Positions 22,401-35,625 of a stretch of 64,000 bases of DNA are shown here, in pieces. The notes under the pieces are model-generated. The model was not told where the DNA came from and ran no database searches. It saw nothing but the letters and a program-made list of their open reading frames with translations. The translations under genes were made by a program, and so were the position numbers. Numbering within the stretch: position 1 is the stretch's first letter; each line of letters begins with the position of its first letter. The DNA lies in assembly GCF_963583255.1 (NCBI RefSeq), contig NC_084813.1:18357799-18421798 (forward strand), written 5' to 3'. Source of the DNA: Pyrus communis (lineage: Eukaryota > Streptophyta > Magnoliopsida > Rosales > Rosaceae).

Positions 22401-24974
22401 TATTTCATCCTTGAATGACAGCACCGTATGAATCGTTACCCTATCACCCAATGTTGATTTCTTAAGGCAGGGCAATATCTTTCTACCATCCGCATGTTAT
22501 ATGATGTGATTTTTCTTGATTATGCAGAGTGATAAACTTCGTTGGTGGCCATTATACCATGATGATCAAGAATGTATTGGGAAGATTCAGCTCAGCATTG
22601 GTAGTGTGATAACAAGTGATGAAGATAATCATATCAAGGTTTCACTTCTTCCATCTCTGTTCATCTAAGAAAATCTTGTCACACATTTCATTTCTTCCCT
22701 GTTCAGTCTAAGAATTTGGCATTGATCTCACCTGTTTTTTCACACATTATAGAGTGGACCAGTTGCAGAGACTCTAGCATATGATTTGTTGCTGGAGGCT
22801 GCTATGCGGGCACAAAACTTTCACTCCCGGAACCTATGGTTACATGGAACTTGGAAGTGGTTGTTGACCGAGTTTGCAGACTATTATGAAGTTTCCCAGT
22901 CATACACAAAGCTCAGGTATGTCGCAAATGTGCAATTTTTCAAATCTAGTAATTAGTGATTCTTTGCTTCTCCTGCAAACCAAAAAAAAAATAATAATAA
23001 TAAAATAAAAGCTTCGTATGCTCCTCTTTGTGATGGCACGGCATCATATTTTCTTCCCTTTGGTTTCGTTGTAGATATCTGTCGCATGTCATGAATGTGG
23101 GAACTCCGACCACAGGTTGCTTAGAGCTTGTGAATGAGTTACTAGTACCTATAATAAAGGCCAGGAGTCAGAAATGTTTGACAAGGCAGGAGGTAGACTT
23201 AATACCAAGAATTTTTTTTTTTGAATTTCCCTGTGAAATAAATTTTAACTTCCTTTCGTTTTTAATTGGATTTGATCTTGTCTTCTTGCAGAAAAGTATA
23301 CTGTTAGACTGTGAAAACCAAATTGAGAGTCTTTTGGCAAATGTTTTCGAAAACTACAAGTCATTAGATGAAGGATCACCCACAGGGTTCAAATCCTCGT
23401 TTGGTCCAACCCCGGAGTCTGCAGCTCCAGCTCTAGCTCCTGCTGTACAAGTCTATATGATCCTTCATGATATCCTCACTCTCGATGCCCAGACTATGCT
23501 ACGCAACTATTTGCAGGTACATGAAAAATGTTAATAATTATCTCCTTATGTTTCCATGAAAGGACTTGTTAAATATATGAATGTTTCAGATGAAGTTGGA
23601 AGTCTCTAGTTTTCTTATCCTCAAATATTGATTACCTAACACAAGAGTGTATTCGGTTCCACCATGCAGATTTCAAGTGCTGGTTTATTACTGTCACTAA
23701 ATTAGAGAGCTTATGACAATTATAAAACACTTGGGAACATGCCCAGTTATGCATACTAGAATACACCTGTGAACATTTTAGCTGCTATTTTGTCTTTTTC
23801 TTTTTCTAGGGGCAGTGTCTAGATGTAATTTTCCTCTTTAACAACTCAACATACGACCTAAATCAATGACTTCTTGGGTTTGTTTTGCACTTTGTTTTAA
23901 TTGGAACTTACTCAGGAAAATAGAATTTAAAACCAAATGTATTTTTTAACAGACAGCAGCAAAAAAGAGGTACCGGAAGCATGCTCTAGACACTGATGAG
24001 TTTGTGTCAAGTAACTCTGAAGGCTTCCTTATGGACCCCATATCCATCTCGACAGCATATCTGAAAATGAAGAATTTGTGTATGAATATACAAAAGGAAA
24101 TTCAGGCAGACATCAAAATCCACAACCAGCATGTACTCCCCAGGTACAGGCCTGTGTCTTTTGAACCTAATACTGTGATTCATTGTTCAACATTACACTT
24201 GGATTGATATTCTTGAATTTTTGAGTGAAAAATACTGAAATCTGACTTATTTCCAGTTCAATTGACCTCTCGAATATAGCTGCTGCCATTTACAGCACTG
24301 AGCTGTGCAGCAGGCTTCGAGCGTTTCTTGCTGCCTTGCCTCCATCTGGTCCACAGCCACATGTAAATGAGCTTTTAATTGCAGTTGCTGACTTCGAAAG
24401 AAACCTTGAGTCTTGGAATATCAGGTCTGTGAAAGCGATTTGGACCAAAATCCTTAATAGCATACAATTGAATAAATTTTTGCGGTTTGATTTTGTAGAA
24501 CGAAGTTTCTGTTGTTTTGTAGAGTGTACTTTAAATAATTTATCATGTCATGTTTTTTTTGCTTCAGTCCAGTGCAGGGCGGTGTTGACTCGAAGAATCT
24601 GTTTCACGATTACATAATGGTCTGGGTACAGGATATGCAACTTAACTTACTTGAACGTTGCAGAGCAGAAAAGGTATAACATCACTCCAAGAACTTATTA
24701 TGTAGCTTACCATGTGTAGTCTATTCTTTGATGCTCTTGCTCACATTAGCGCAAACTTCCACTGAAGGCAATTGTTCAACTTGAGGAATTGCCCATAACT
24801 AACGTGATCTGAATAATGATTCAGGTGCCATGGTCTGGCGTGTCAACAAATAATTCCACCTCACCATTTGCTGAGGATATGTACGAAAATATCAGAGAGA
24901 ACCTTATCCAATACGAGGTGGTACTCAACCGATGGCCTCAGTACTCCTTGATTTTGGAACAGGTGAGTTCTCTG

Positions 24975-25024
<50 letters not shown>

Positions 25025-26360
25025 CCTCTTCAACACCCCCCACAACCACCCCCCCCCGGCAGGGGCCCGGGCAGCAATGTCACTCCCTTATCTCATCCCT
25101 ATAGTATTTATAAACGAGCTTTCAACATTTGTCTAAGCTGTTTTGTGGGCTCTGTGCAGGCTGTTGCTAATGTTGAAAGAGCAATCATAAAAGCACTGGA
25201 GAAACAATATAACGATATCTTGACTCCATTGAAAGATGGTATCCAAAAGAGGCTTAATATGCAGGTCCAGAAGCTGACAAGAAGACAATCAGTCGCAATC
25301 TACACCGTTCCTAATCAGGTGAGTTCTGCCGTTGCAAAATTTTCCCATACAATGTAATGAAATCAGATGTAGTAACTCTCTCCCTCATGCGCACAGATAC
25401 ATTTGTATGTCGCAATTGCATATGTTAATTTGTTTGTATATCTTATAAATATCTTTTATTTGTCAGCTTGGAACCTTTTTAAACACCATGAAGAGAATTC
25501 TTGATGTCCTTCATTGTACATTAGAAGACATCTTAAAGTCATGGGCATCTTTTCTGCCTGTCATGGGTGATAACAAGAAGTCGCTGTTTGGGGAGCAGAT
25601 GAATGGAATCACGGTTCTCTTGAGAACGAAATACAAAAATTACTTGCAGGCAACTGTAGGGAAGCTTATCAGCAATGTAAGTCTTTTCTTCTGGTTCAAA
25701 TACTCGAACTTCTGTCCAACAGGTAAAAATTAGCAACGGTTTCTCATATATGATTGTTTCAGGTGCAAGCTAACCGTAACACAAGGCTGAAAAGGATTCT
25801 AGAGGAAACAAAGGAAGAAGATGGAGAGGCTGAGGTCCGCGAAAGAATGCATCCACTGAGTTCACAGCTTGTAGACTCCATCTCCAACTTGCATGAGGTC
25901 TTTACAAGCAAAATATTCATCACAATTTGTCGCGGATTCTGGGATAGAATGGGACAGGTAAATTAGAGAGACCTGTATTTCACACAACAATTAATTTCCA
26001 AATCTTCTCAACGCTGACACATTTCGATTATTATGTACTAGATTGTTTTGAAGTTCCTCGAAGGCAGGAAGGAAAATCGAGTTTGGTACAATGGATCTTA
26101 CTATGCTCTCGGGGTAAGTGGCTTCAGATCAGATTGAAACCATAATTAACTTAATTAGAGGCAACACGCTGCAGTACCTTCTAATCTCATTTTGTCTGCA
26201 GATATTGGACGATACATTTGCTTCCCAGATGCAGCGTTTACAAGGCAATGCACTGCAAGAGAAAGATCTTGAGCCCCCTCGTTCAGTAATTGAAGCCCGA
26301 TCAATTCTCTGCAGAGACACAGAAAATGCTACAGATGCCTCTACCTACTTCTATGCTTAG
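19416..26360 (+). CDS. C2 and Munc13-homology-like protein, 22 exons, 1198 aa
   Basis: Exons: 19416-19463, 19561-20094, 20237-20514, 20646-20732, 20875-21009, 21108-21229, 21505-21669, 21930-22035, 22320-22425, 22528-22638, 22753-22916, 23075-23192, 23292-23516, 23953-24143, 24257-24424, 24568-24673, 24825-24962, 25160-25318, 25467-25676, 25763-25957, 26042-26113, 26202-26360. All junctions are GT..AG with consistent phase (3597 bp). The start MFTEGLDENAIKWIKQ is typical of a plant family that includes, as I recall, Arabidopsis At4g24610. The N-terminal 300 residues are low-complexity and acidic. About 400-565 is a C2-like region (VDALLVEVQDTKKSV, RWWPLYHDDQECIGKIQL). About 780-1190 resembles Munc13 homology regions (NIAAAIYSTELCSRLRAFLA; AIIKALEKQYNDILTPLKDG). 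Munc13/MUN proteins promote vesicle fusion; a role in plant trafficking is inference. I see no frameshift. Confidence 0.85.
24975..25022. repeat. (TC)n microsatellite in intron 17 of the C2/MUN-like gene
   Basis: About 24 CT dinucleotides follow the donor of exon 17 (24962/24963), then a C-rich stretch. It is likely to be polymorphic in length. Confidence 0.95.
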
Positions 26361-26950
26361 CAGGAAGTGTCAGAATGTCTATATTTGTAGCACAAAATGT
26401 ATATTGCACAATTCCTATAGTATTCATTCAATCTTATTCATTTTGTAATATAACTTTGCATTAAAATTCTTCATATTAATAAAAGCAATATAATTTTCAG
26501 AGTTTCTCTTCAAATTCTGCCTTGTTCTTCATTCCTTTTTAGTTTCTCACTACGTAAATCGAAAAAAATAGAAGGGGAAATTCCCACGATTAACAAAATT
26601 ATTACCTAAAACAAGTTTACAAGTGTTCCTGCACAATTCAGTCACGTTTGCAGGGCTTCTGTATAGGTGACAGAGAGATGGCGCCGAAGAATATATATAA
26701 ACTATCATATGAAGGAAAAAGGAGCATAAAGTTGCTATCAAATTCTAGCGGGTAACTTTCTTCTATTTAGTCAATATAGAACGTAGATGAGTAGCATGAC
26801 CATTGGACAACAAAAACCAATAAACATCCTACCGCATGAACCCCAACAGTAAAACTAGGAAAAGAGAGGAGGATATACATCAAACTGTAGGGAAAGCAAA
26901 ATTCGTGCAACTGCACTTCGTTGCGGGTGTTGAATTTCGAATTTTATCTG
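26361..26950. other. 3' UTR of the C2/MUN-like gene and convergent spacer
   Basis: Contains candidate poly(A) signals (AATAAAAG near 26478). The rest is AT-rich spacer before the convergent FPA-like pseudogene. No other gene is seen. Confidence 0.6.
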
Positions 26951-28319
26951 TCACTCTCTCAAAAAATGATGACCAGCACGATCATAATCAGGTACTGGTA
27001 AACTTCCTTTCCCTTGGATTTGTTGAAGAAGAGCTGCAGCCAACTGTAATGTTGCTTGCAGGCGTTTCTGTGGATCTGTTTCTATTGCTTCATTTGTACT
27101 AGTACTTTGCAGCTGTTGGTTTCCCTGAACTGCTGTTTGGACTGTGTGAGGCGTTGCAGACACAGTTGATACATGCTGTTGCCGCTGCTACAACTGTTGG
27201 ACTTGACCAAACTGAGACGTTGACAGCTGCAAATTCACCTGATTATTCTGCATACCAAATGTCTGGGATGTCCTTGGAATGTTATCAGACTCATTCATTG
27301 TGTTTCTCCGTCTTAAATCTTCTCCGGTAGATGGATTTGGAGTTCTCCCAGGCTGCCTCTGCTGCTGCCCAATAAGAGATGATGGCAATTGTTCAAGTTG
27401 CTCTGGTTGCGGGGCAGCAGACAGCATAGATAAAGAACCTGAAGATTGGATTTCCTGCTGCGACGAATTGCGGTTTCAAATACGAGAAATTCCACCTGAA
27501 ATGCTCAACTGTTGTGCTTCCCCTTGCATGACCCTATGCTCCTGAAAATTAGAATCAGCGACACTATTGGGCATTGGGTTGGTCTATTTCTCGTATCTGT
27601 AATTGAGTTCTGTGTGTTGAGTGAAGACCAGTTTGGCCCCAATGCAGGGCTTTCCATATGATGCGGATACTCATGCCTGTTCTCATTGTAAGAATCAGAT
27701 CCATTTCCAACACCATGAGCTGAACCTGAAAATGACACCCGTGGAGCTGATGTAAATGAATGAATAGATTCTGAAGGTGTTGATGGCTTTGTATATGATG
27801 TGTCCTGAGGCAATGACAATAATCTCATATCTTTTCTTTCAGGTTCTTGATGAGGGGATCGAAAATTGGAACTAGGATTCTCTAACCTCAAAACAACACC
27901 GGAGATGCTGAGTTTCCCTGGTACCTTCAGCATGTTTTCTGAGAAGTCCGATGGGGGCACAAGAAACAAGGTATTCTTGTCATCTAACTTCGCAACGGCT
28001 GCTCGCTGCTTTTCCCCAAGATAATGCATAAATTCATTGTAGTATCCAAAATCAGCATCACTTTGAGGGGCAAAGAACACAACCCAAGCACTTGCTGCTT
28101 GATAGTAATGCTTCGAAAGCATGTCTAGACCAGTCCTTGCAGTACAATCCAAAAATTCAGGCCTGCAGCAGAACATTGGTGATAATAATGATTTAGATCC
28201 AAAACTTTGATAACTATCATTCGTTACAAAATGTTTGAAAATATGTATTTTGTCTTCAGAGCAGTGGAAACTAGTCTATCTAGATTACATCGTGTAATTC
28301 TGAATTACACACACTAGAA

Positions 28320-28440
28320 GGGAATTGTTATTAACACTCCAAAAATCTCATTCTACACTCCAAACTTTCTATATTAGGAAAGGAAAATACACTTATGAGG
28401 AGTGTACAACGAGATTTTTGGAGTGCCAATAACACTTCCC
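28320..28440. mobile_element. hAT-type MITE in the SPOC intron of the FPA-like pseudogene (121 bp)
   Basis: The ends form an inverted repeat of about 40 bp (GGGAATTGTTATTAACACTC on the left, GGGAAGTGTTATTGGCACTC on the other strand). They are flanked by a perfect 8-bp duplication CACTAGAA at 28312-28319 and 28441-28448. Confidence 0.9.
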
Positions 28441-30164
28441 CACTAGAATATCAATAAAGTATAATCAGGAACTGAATTGACAAGTGGAATTAGACAAACC
28501 ACTCAATAAAATTACAAAAATAATTTGATTGTGTAGTCTGTTAATCAATCAATATTGCTGAATTTCAATAAAATTGGGTCACCTAAGGATAGTCCTTTCC
28601 TTACTGGGAAAAAACAACGGAAAACAAAATCCCTTGCAGCTAATGGTTGAATATTTGATACATGAACCAAAATATCATGCAGCCAGAGTCCTGTGAACTC
28701 TCAAATGCATGAAAAATAAATTGGAACTCTTCCATTTCTGATAAAACAAAATACACTGCAACTAAGTAATTTGATAAGAGTAAAAAAGTTGATAAAAAAT
28801 GCATATTGCGCATTTAATAAAAATGGCATGTTACAAACAGACAGGCAACAATCACGACGTTATAGTAATCAGCTACTGTTGGAGATAAAAGACAACAGGC
28901 AAAAGGTAAATATAGCCCTTTCACATTCTTGATTTTATTCATTCCACCCTTTTTTTTTTTTTTTTTTTTTTTTTCTACCAGCCAGTGATTCTGTTCAATT
29001 AATCATGAAAGTGAGCAGAAAATTTGAGTTACGGAACAAAAAAATTTACTACTTACAAAGTGATGTCAAGGAGTTTGCCCACAGGAAAGCAACGAGCATG
29101 ACTGACAGGAGTTCCTCCCTTTGCTATAGTCCCTTCCCATTTCCACACGTTGAAAGAAGGCTCATCTGATTCAGGAGTGAACCTTCTCCTATCAACAGGA
29201 TTTGCTATCTGAGAACCCAAGCTTACCTCAAAATCGTCATAAGATTCTTTCCAGCGGTCACCCCTTTCTCCTAGAGCTAGAGGTAGATTCATTGGTTGAT
29301 AAGGTAACTGGTTGTAACCAAAAGGCCCACCCTCAAAGTTTCTATTGGAACTGTCAGCTTGGGAAAAATCAGAGTATGACCTAGAAAATCCATGTCTTTC
29401 TGGGTTGCAGTCAGATTGGGGATACTCTGGAAGCTCTTTGTTCGAAAGAAAAGACTCTGTCTTCATTTTCTTCGCCCCACAAAAGTAATGAATATCTTCT
29501 GGCAAATCCCATGGTTCTTCATAAGGTTGACTTGTCTGACGAAATCTCTGTGAATAATAATGTAAATAAGCATATTTCTCTCCTTTAGGACTACCCTGAT
29601 GATCATACATATCTTCTGATAGTCGTAGTTCAGACCCCATTTCCCCGTAACTCCTCTGTTCAAACGTATTGCTTTCACCTCTCCATAAATTCCCTTTCCT
29701 CTTAAAACCACAGGGATCAGCTCAGAATCACCAGCATTAAAATCTGGGAAATACTGAGGGGATCTGATGCTGGGATTCCCTGTGAAGCTCCCAAATTTCG
29801 TGTCCTCCCAAAAATACTCAGATGATCCTGAGCGACCATTCACCTGAAACTGTGGGGATGGACTATGGAGGGACATTCATTGAATTCCTTCCTCTGTTTG
29901 CTGAGCCTGTCTCTTTGCAAAGTAAATATATATCCGAGGATTTCCAAATAATCTTCCCTAAAGAGGTTCTTTTGCTCTGCATGCTAACATTTCACTCCTA
30001 AATAGCACAAAAGCATAACTACGAACAGGGAATGCAGAGATCTTCTCAATCTCACCAACTGGTGAGAAAGCTTTCCTTAATATCATTTCATCCACCTTCA
30101 ATAAAGCAGGAAAACCTATCCATAAAACAGCGCACCAGGCTCTACCTTCTTATCACTCATATTG

Positions 30165-30345
30165 GATTTTTCCTGATAAAATTGCTCAGGACTATCCTGG
30201 CTTGCCCGAAACTCCATTTGCAAGAAAGATGATCCTCTTGGAGCTGAAAGTTGTTCATCTCGACGTTGGGAGTAACCTTCTTCACGAGATGGTGCTGATG
30301 ATTTATCCTGTGATTAAAGATTCATAAAAGTAAGAACAGAACAAG
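30165..30345 (-). repeat. Duplicated exon segment, copy 1
   Basis: Contains the exon piece reading DKSSAPSREEGYSQRRDE plus adjoining intron (TAAAGATTCATAAAAGTAAG). It matches 31245-31425 at high identity. This copy is in line with the downstream second RRM and is probably the original. Confidence 0.8.
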
Positions 30346-31244
30346 CTTATACAACTCATATATAAATGTTGATTCTAACTTTGAACCATTAATTCCGTAG
30401 TGTTTCTCATATGTGAGTTTACTACCAACTTGCCAAATGAAACCAACGGGTTCAGTCTTATAAAGGTTACTCCAACGACCAATGTATGCTGAACATCCTT
30501 TTCGACCAGCTCATGCATTAAGTGTTCTTTCATAACCCATCCACAGTGCATCTAAATATATTCAACATTAGTAATGCTGCTATTCAATTTCCCTTTTTCT
30601 TTTTGGATTAAACTAATACTATTTTAGACATCCCCACTGAATTTGTACTCCAAATATTCTGCTTACTTCTATAAATGTACAAATTATCCAGACAGTCTCG
30701 TGTAGAAAACACACGTGACACGTACACACAAAAGTTCAACCAAAGGCTGACGGACAACGTACTACGAGATGCACTCAGACATTAGAAACACTTAAAACAA
30801 TGCTGGTTCACATCCTACAAAATTTAAACATGCTGTGGTAACTGCTAAATGTGTCTAATTATTCAAATCAGAATAGATATATCAGCACAAGAATCAACTA
30901 GAACAAATTAAATCTGGGCGCTGTGAATAACATTTTATGACTCGAAACACTGTAAATCATGCTAGCAAGAGTAAGCAAACACTTGGTCAATAACTGCTAC
31001 AGATTTTTCAATGAGTGCGAGAATCAATATTGTGAAACCAACTGCAGGAATATAACACTGTTGACCTGGATTAAACAAGTGAACAATTGGAGGAAAGACA
31101 AAACTGCTCTAAACTGCACTGGCCTCCCAAGGCAAAGATTGTAAACATAGGCAAACATCTCTCAGGACATGCTTTTATCTGCGGAAGTCAATAATGTGCT
31201 CAGATGTTCCAACCTGCAACACGATTTAAACGTTCTCCAGCTGT

Positions 31245-31425
31245 ACTGATGGGCTAAAATTGCTCAGGACTATTCTGGCGTGCTCGAAACTCCCTTTGCA
31301 AGAAAGGTGATCCTCTTGGAGCTGAACGCTGTTCATCTCGACGTTAGGAGTAACCTTCTTCATGCGATGGTGCTGATGATTTATCCTGTGATTAAAGATT
31401 CATAAAAGTAAGAACAGAACGAGCT
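31245..31425 (-). repeat. Duplicated exon segment, copy 2
   Basis: A second copy of the 30165-30345 segment about 1.08 kb upstream in gene direction. Its reading frame has an extra stop (..GYS stop RRDE..). The match covers exon and intron sequence, so it arose by DNA duplication and not from RNA. Confidence 0.8.
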
Positions 31426-33345
31426 TATACAAAGCATATAGAAATGTTGATATATGATATATGATTCACATCACCAATCTTTATGCTAAAATGGTCTCCT
31501 TTTATTATACTCCAACATCTGGAGATAAGGTTGAATTCTTACCTAGTAAGGAATTCTTTTAATCTGATAAAAGGCTTCTGATTTTTCTCCAGTGACAACT
31601 CCATATTCTGTAATTTCTGTCAAATCAATTTTTTTTTTCCTTTATGAACTTATTGATGAGGCAATTAAATGATTTTGATGAATATCTTACCGCTTTCCAA
31701 TTTTGTATGCTTTCTTTTTTAACAAGGAGGCATATTCAATCTCTCTTTTCAATAGGCCAAAACTATTGTCTAATATCTATAGTCACAACTATTTTGAAAA
31801 GGTCATTACAAATTTCCTAGGTTGCAAGGTAGATTGCAAATAATTATGAACAAGAGAGGAAAATTAACAGATAACAAAGAAAGTAACAAATGGAGAATTC
31901 AAACATGCGTATTTAAAGTCCAGTTGTCTCCATAAATAGCATAACGTAAGCTGTTCCTTTGCTCTCTCAAAGATCTAACAGCATGGTCTAATGCTATTTG
32001 CTCAAAGCTCTAACACTAGAGTAGTAAAACAGATTGATTCCTATAACTTTTCTCTAGTGTGGGATCTATTCCTACCAAACATAGTAACCCCTGAAAACTG
32101 TTAATTTCACTTGAGTAAATGGGCTAACAATCACAACTACTTTGAACATTGGTAGTTTAGCACTCAACCCGACCCAATTATGATTTGCAGTGAGAAAACT
32201 ATCAACCCCGGCATTGTTGATAAAATGTGCATTGTGACTCCAGTTAGACAAGAATGACAACAAGAATTAAAAGGGAAAAAATGGTGTGCTTTGCCCTTCT
32301 TTATTAAGTAGCAATAAATTACTTATGGGAGGTTTAGGATATGCTAGCCACGGCATAAATGCCCCTGCCATTTTACATATTTTGAAGCTAAACCTCAACG
32401 CGTCCAACTTGTAAATGGTTTCCGGCTACTCTTATGCAAGGATACAAGGAAAAAGAATTTCCTGTGGCTGTTCAACCTTCTTAGATAGGCAAGCAACCTA
32501 TAATTATTATGTTTAGTCACAAGGTTTGTCATTAAACACATGGAAAGAAAAGCGCGATTGGGTTGCATCCCCTTGCATGTGTTTCACCTTCAAAGAATTA
32601 ATCATGAAAGTATGAAATGTGTAATGCTAGGAATGATCATGCTGAAAACCATGGAACGAGAGCAAAGAACATGGCTTTAGCCTTTAGAAGTGCTCCCCAT
32701 TAAAAATGGACTTAAATTTTTTGTTGTTAATTGTTGTAGACATTAACATTGCTTGCCAGTTTAGTGATTATGCTGGATTGGAGTATCTTATCGATTAATG
32801 TATTTCGTTGAATGTGGCACTGTTATAATAGTTATGCATTTCTCATTAGTTAATTAGATATTATGATTTGGTGAACTGTGGAATACATTCTTGCACAAAC
32901 TCAAAGACAATGGAACTAGACAGCTACTGTGGCGTTCAATTCAGATAACAACTTATATTATACACACATATCCTCAGTGCATACTTACAACATTGCATAT
33001 ACTTACAACAAAGATAGAAAAGATGTATCTCGAAAATTAAGTAACTAACCGCCTTGGTAAACTCGATCCTCAGCGGGTTGCCTGCAACAGTCAGACCCAG
33101 GAGGGACTCCATGGCGGAGATTGCTTCGTCTTCCCTCTTGAAATTAATAAAGGCATAACTCCAATCGGCATGGAATACCACCCTTTCTAGCTCTCCAAAC
33201 TGCAGAAAGGGATTAATGAGGTCGTCCCTATGATTCTATGTGAAAGGTTACCAAGCCAGAGGTTCCGAGACGGCGGAGCTTTCCCGTTTTTGGAGTCCAA
33301 ACGCCGCAGCCCACGCCCACCGCGACTCTTTAGTGGGTGCTCCAT

Positions 33346-34950
33346 TCAAAACCGGTCCCTTCCTCCTCCTCGACCCGCCTAATCATCCACAACCCGAACA
33401 AAAAACGAACTCGAAATCAAACCCCAATCACAGTGAACTATGACCTAATAAGATGATTTCATCTGAAAAGCAATCGAATTTCCTAGGGTTTGTGATAGTG
33501 AATTGATCGAAGCACTTACCATAGTAGCTTTTGAGTGAAATTTAAAGTGATTCCAGCAACGCTTTTTGGAGGGAACGTGTGAGGTGTGAAGCGTGAAGCG
33601 ATCCAAATTCAATGCCTTCTCGTTTCTACTTGGAGCAGTGAAAGATTGCAGTGACTTTGATGGGCTAGATTCCCGTGGTAAGGCGGGTGATTATGATTGG
33701 GCACGTAGTTACCCAAACATGTGTCCTATTACTAAAAACGTGCCAATTGGGGCCGTTGATAAATAAGGCTAAACTCCCAAGCATTGGGAGATTTTTTTAG
33801 TGTGACAATCGCACAAAATGTTACATTATGTGTTGCTATATAAATGGTAAGATATGTGTGTTAAAATGTTAATAACTTAAAAAATAAAATTTCCCACCAC
33901 TTACATAAAAACACGTGGTGTATAATCTGTGTTCCCGTTACAACTAAAAATTTCTCCCTAAGCACCCCCTCTTGATCTTGTCTATTAATTTCATTTTGAT
34001 TTATTTAATCGGATAGCCGGAAATAAAGAAAATGTACGTGATGCTAAAAATAGTGTTTGAAAATTAGCCTTGTTACGAAACCACTGGCTTTTCAATGTTT
34101 TGTGTGCTTTCCGTTTGTCGATTTTATTATTTTTTGTATTTTTTAAGTTTGAGTAGGAATTGGCTCGGACATATTTTAAAATCCCAACTGAATCGATTGC
34201 AATAATTTTGGTTCGATTTGATTTAAACAAATATCACTAGGGAAATCAAAACCAACTAATTTTGGAAGGTTTGGTTTGATTTGGTTCGAGCAATACTTAA
34301 GTCCAGTTCTTTCTTATGTTGTATTACACTAAACACTGTAATAACTATATGTTATATTAAAAAAAAAAAAAAAAAACACTTCAATAGCTCAATTGTAGAC
34401 AAAAAAAACCCTCATCTATCAATGTGCCACGCTCTAATTGTTTTTTAGTGTGAAATTATTTTGATGTTACAAATCAAGTATTGAGTTTAAAATGTTTTTC
34501 TCTATATTGTGATGTCATCAAGGGCTTATATAAAAGCCCTCGAGGCAAAACCTTATATAATTTTCATTTTCTAAATCGTGTAATTATCCTAAATCCAACA
34601 TGCAAACTTCCAAAGGGTTAACCACGATTTATGTTCTCAAGTTTTGGTGTAATTACAATATCATACAAAAATGTCTCAAAAGTATAATTAATCGTGTAAT
34701 GAGAAATCCATTCTAGACTCTCGTAAGGCTAAATATCGTTCAAGAGGGAAGAAATTTGCCACGAAATCTTGCCTTCACAATTATACTCATCCACATGATA
34801 TGAATATCCAAATGAAACAAAAAATCAAAATTTTGAAATAAATAAATAATAAAATTAAAAAAATTCGACTAATGTACAAGTTTTTTTCTTTCTTTCTATT
34901 TTTTTCTTTTTTTGGAATAACAGCATATCAGGGAAATAATACGTCCTTAA
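33346..34950. other. Upstream region of the FPA-like pseudogene and spacer
   Basis: The first ~300 bp hold the old leader and promoter. Around 33890-33955 is a repeat with CACGTGGTGT..GTGTTCC, also seen near 15740-15775. A ~19-nt A tract lies near 34359-34377. No gene is recognised. Confidence 0.5.
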
Positions 34951-35436
34951 TGTTGAAATGGTACCAGGCATGTGGTTTAGGTTGATAACAAAAATAAAGG
35001 TTAAAACTTTGAACACACAAATTTGATAAAATTGCAGAAAATTTGAATGCAGAAAGAAAGAGGAGAAAAAGTATCTTTCTTGATTGAAATCGAAGAAGCT
35101 ATTACACGGTTATAAAACCCTAACTTGATCAGAAACTCAGATCCTACAAATTAGGGAACCAAGACTCATCTCCAGCCATTCAGGCCATTGGAGGCTACGA
35201 TCCTTCCACTTGGAAATGGATCCAGTGACATAGTATGGTTCCTAAGAATAGGAATACCAACTATGAAACTTACTAAAAGCAAAAAGTAAACTAGTCGTTA
35301 CAATTTAAAGACTAACAACTACTACTAAAAATAGTAAGTTCTTTATTTCTTCGATTTCATCTTCCTCTTCAATTCCAGCTGTAGGATTATCATTAACAGG
35401 TTGGATTTAAGTTAGTATGTAGGTTAATTCTCAACA
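34951..35436 (-). repeat. 3' LTR of the split copia element (486 bp)
   Basis: Begins TGTTGAAATGGTACC and ends TTCTCAACA, matching the right LTR along its length. It carries about 42 bp (near 35120-35165) that the right LTR lacks. Confidence 0.92.
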
Positions 35437-35625
35437 GTATCTCCAAAGTTGCTTACTGGCTTCACTCCAAGTTCCATTCTCAAGTAATGGAACCTGTCTT
35501 TGGGCAAAGCTTTTGTAAAAATATTTGCAAGTTGTTCTTCACTCCTGCAATATTGCACATCAATTGATCCTTCATGTAATGTTTCCTTTATAAAGTGATA
35601 CTTCCTATTTATCTGGTAGAAAGAC
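35437..35625 (-). pseudogene. Copia RNase H / polyprotein C-terminus
   Basis: Minus-strand reading gives KYHFIKETLHEGSIDV, YCRSEEQLANIFTKAL and then PKDRFHYLRMELGVKPVSN, the canonical end of a plant copia polyprotein, stopping just before the LTR. Homology is lost to the right of about 35625, in the middle of RNase H. Confidence 0.9.

Larger units (their letters stand above)
26951..33345 (-). pseudogene. FPA-like RNA-binding protein (RRM + SPOC), pseudogene
   Basis: The original gene would be a SPEN-family RNA-binding protein like Arabidopsis At4g12640. Remains in order on the minus strand: start MEHPLKSRGGRGLRR at 33345; RRM1 (NLWLGNLSH, then FGELERVVFHADWSYAFINF) to 33057; an Arg/Ser-rich linker near 30310-30110; a second RRM-like part (WIGFPALLKVDEMILRKAF, SYAFVLF) at 30130-29960; a linker to 29200; a SPOC domain split between 29150-29053 (VWKWEGTIAKGGTPV) and 28165-27900 (PEFLDCTARTGLDMLSKHYY); and a Gln-rich tail (ETDPQKRLQATLQLAAALLQ). 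Disabling changes: frameshifts near 33235, 30120, 29720 and 27565; TAG at 29960 and 27190; TGA at 27478. An exon-plus-intron piece is duplicated (30165 and 31245), and a MITE sits at 28320. It cannot encode the full protein in one frame; some domains could still be expressed. Confidence 0.82.
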
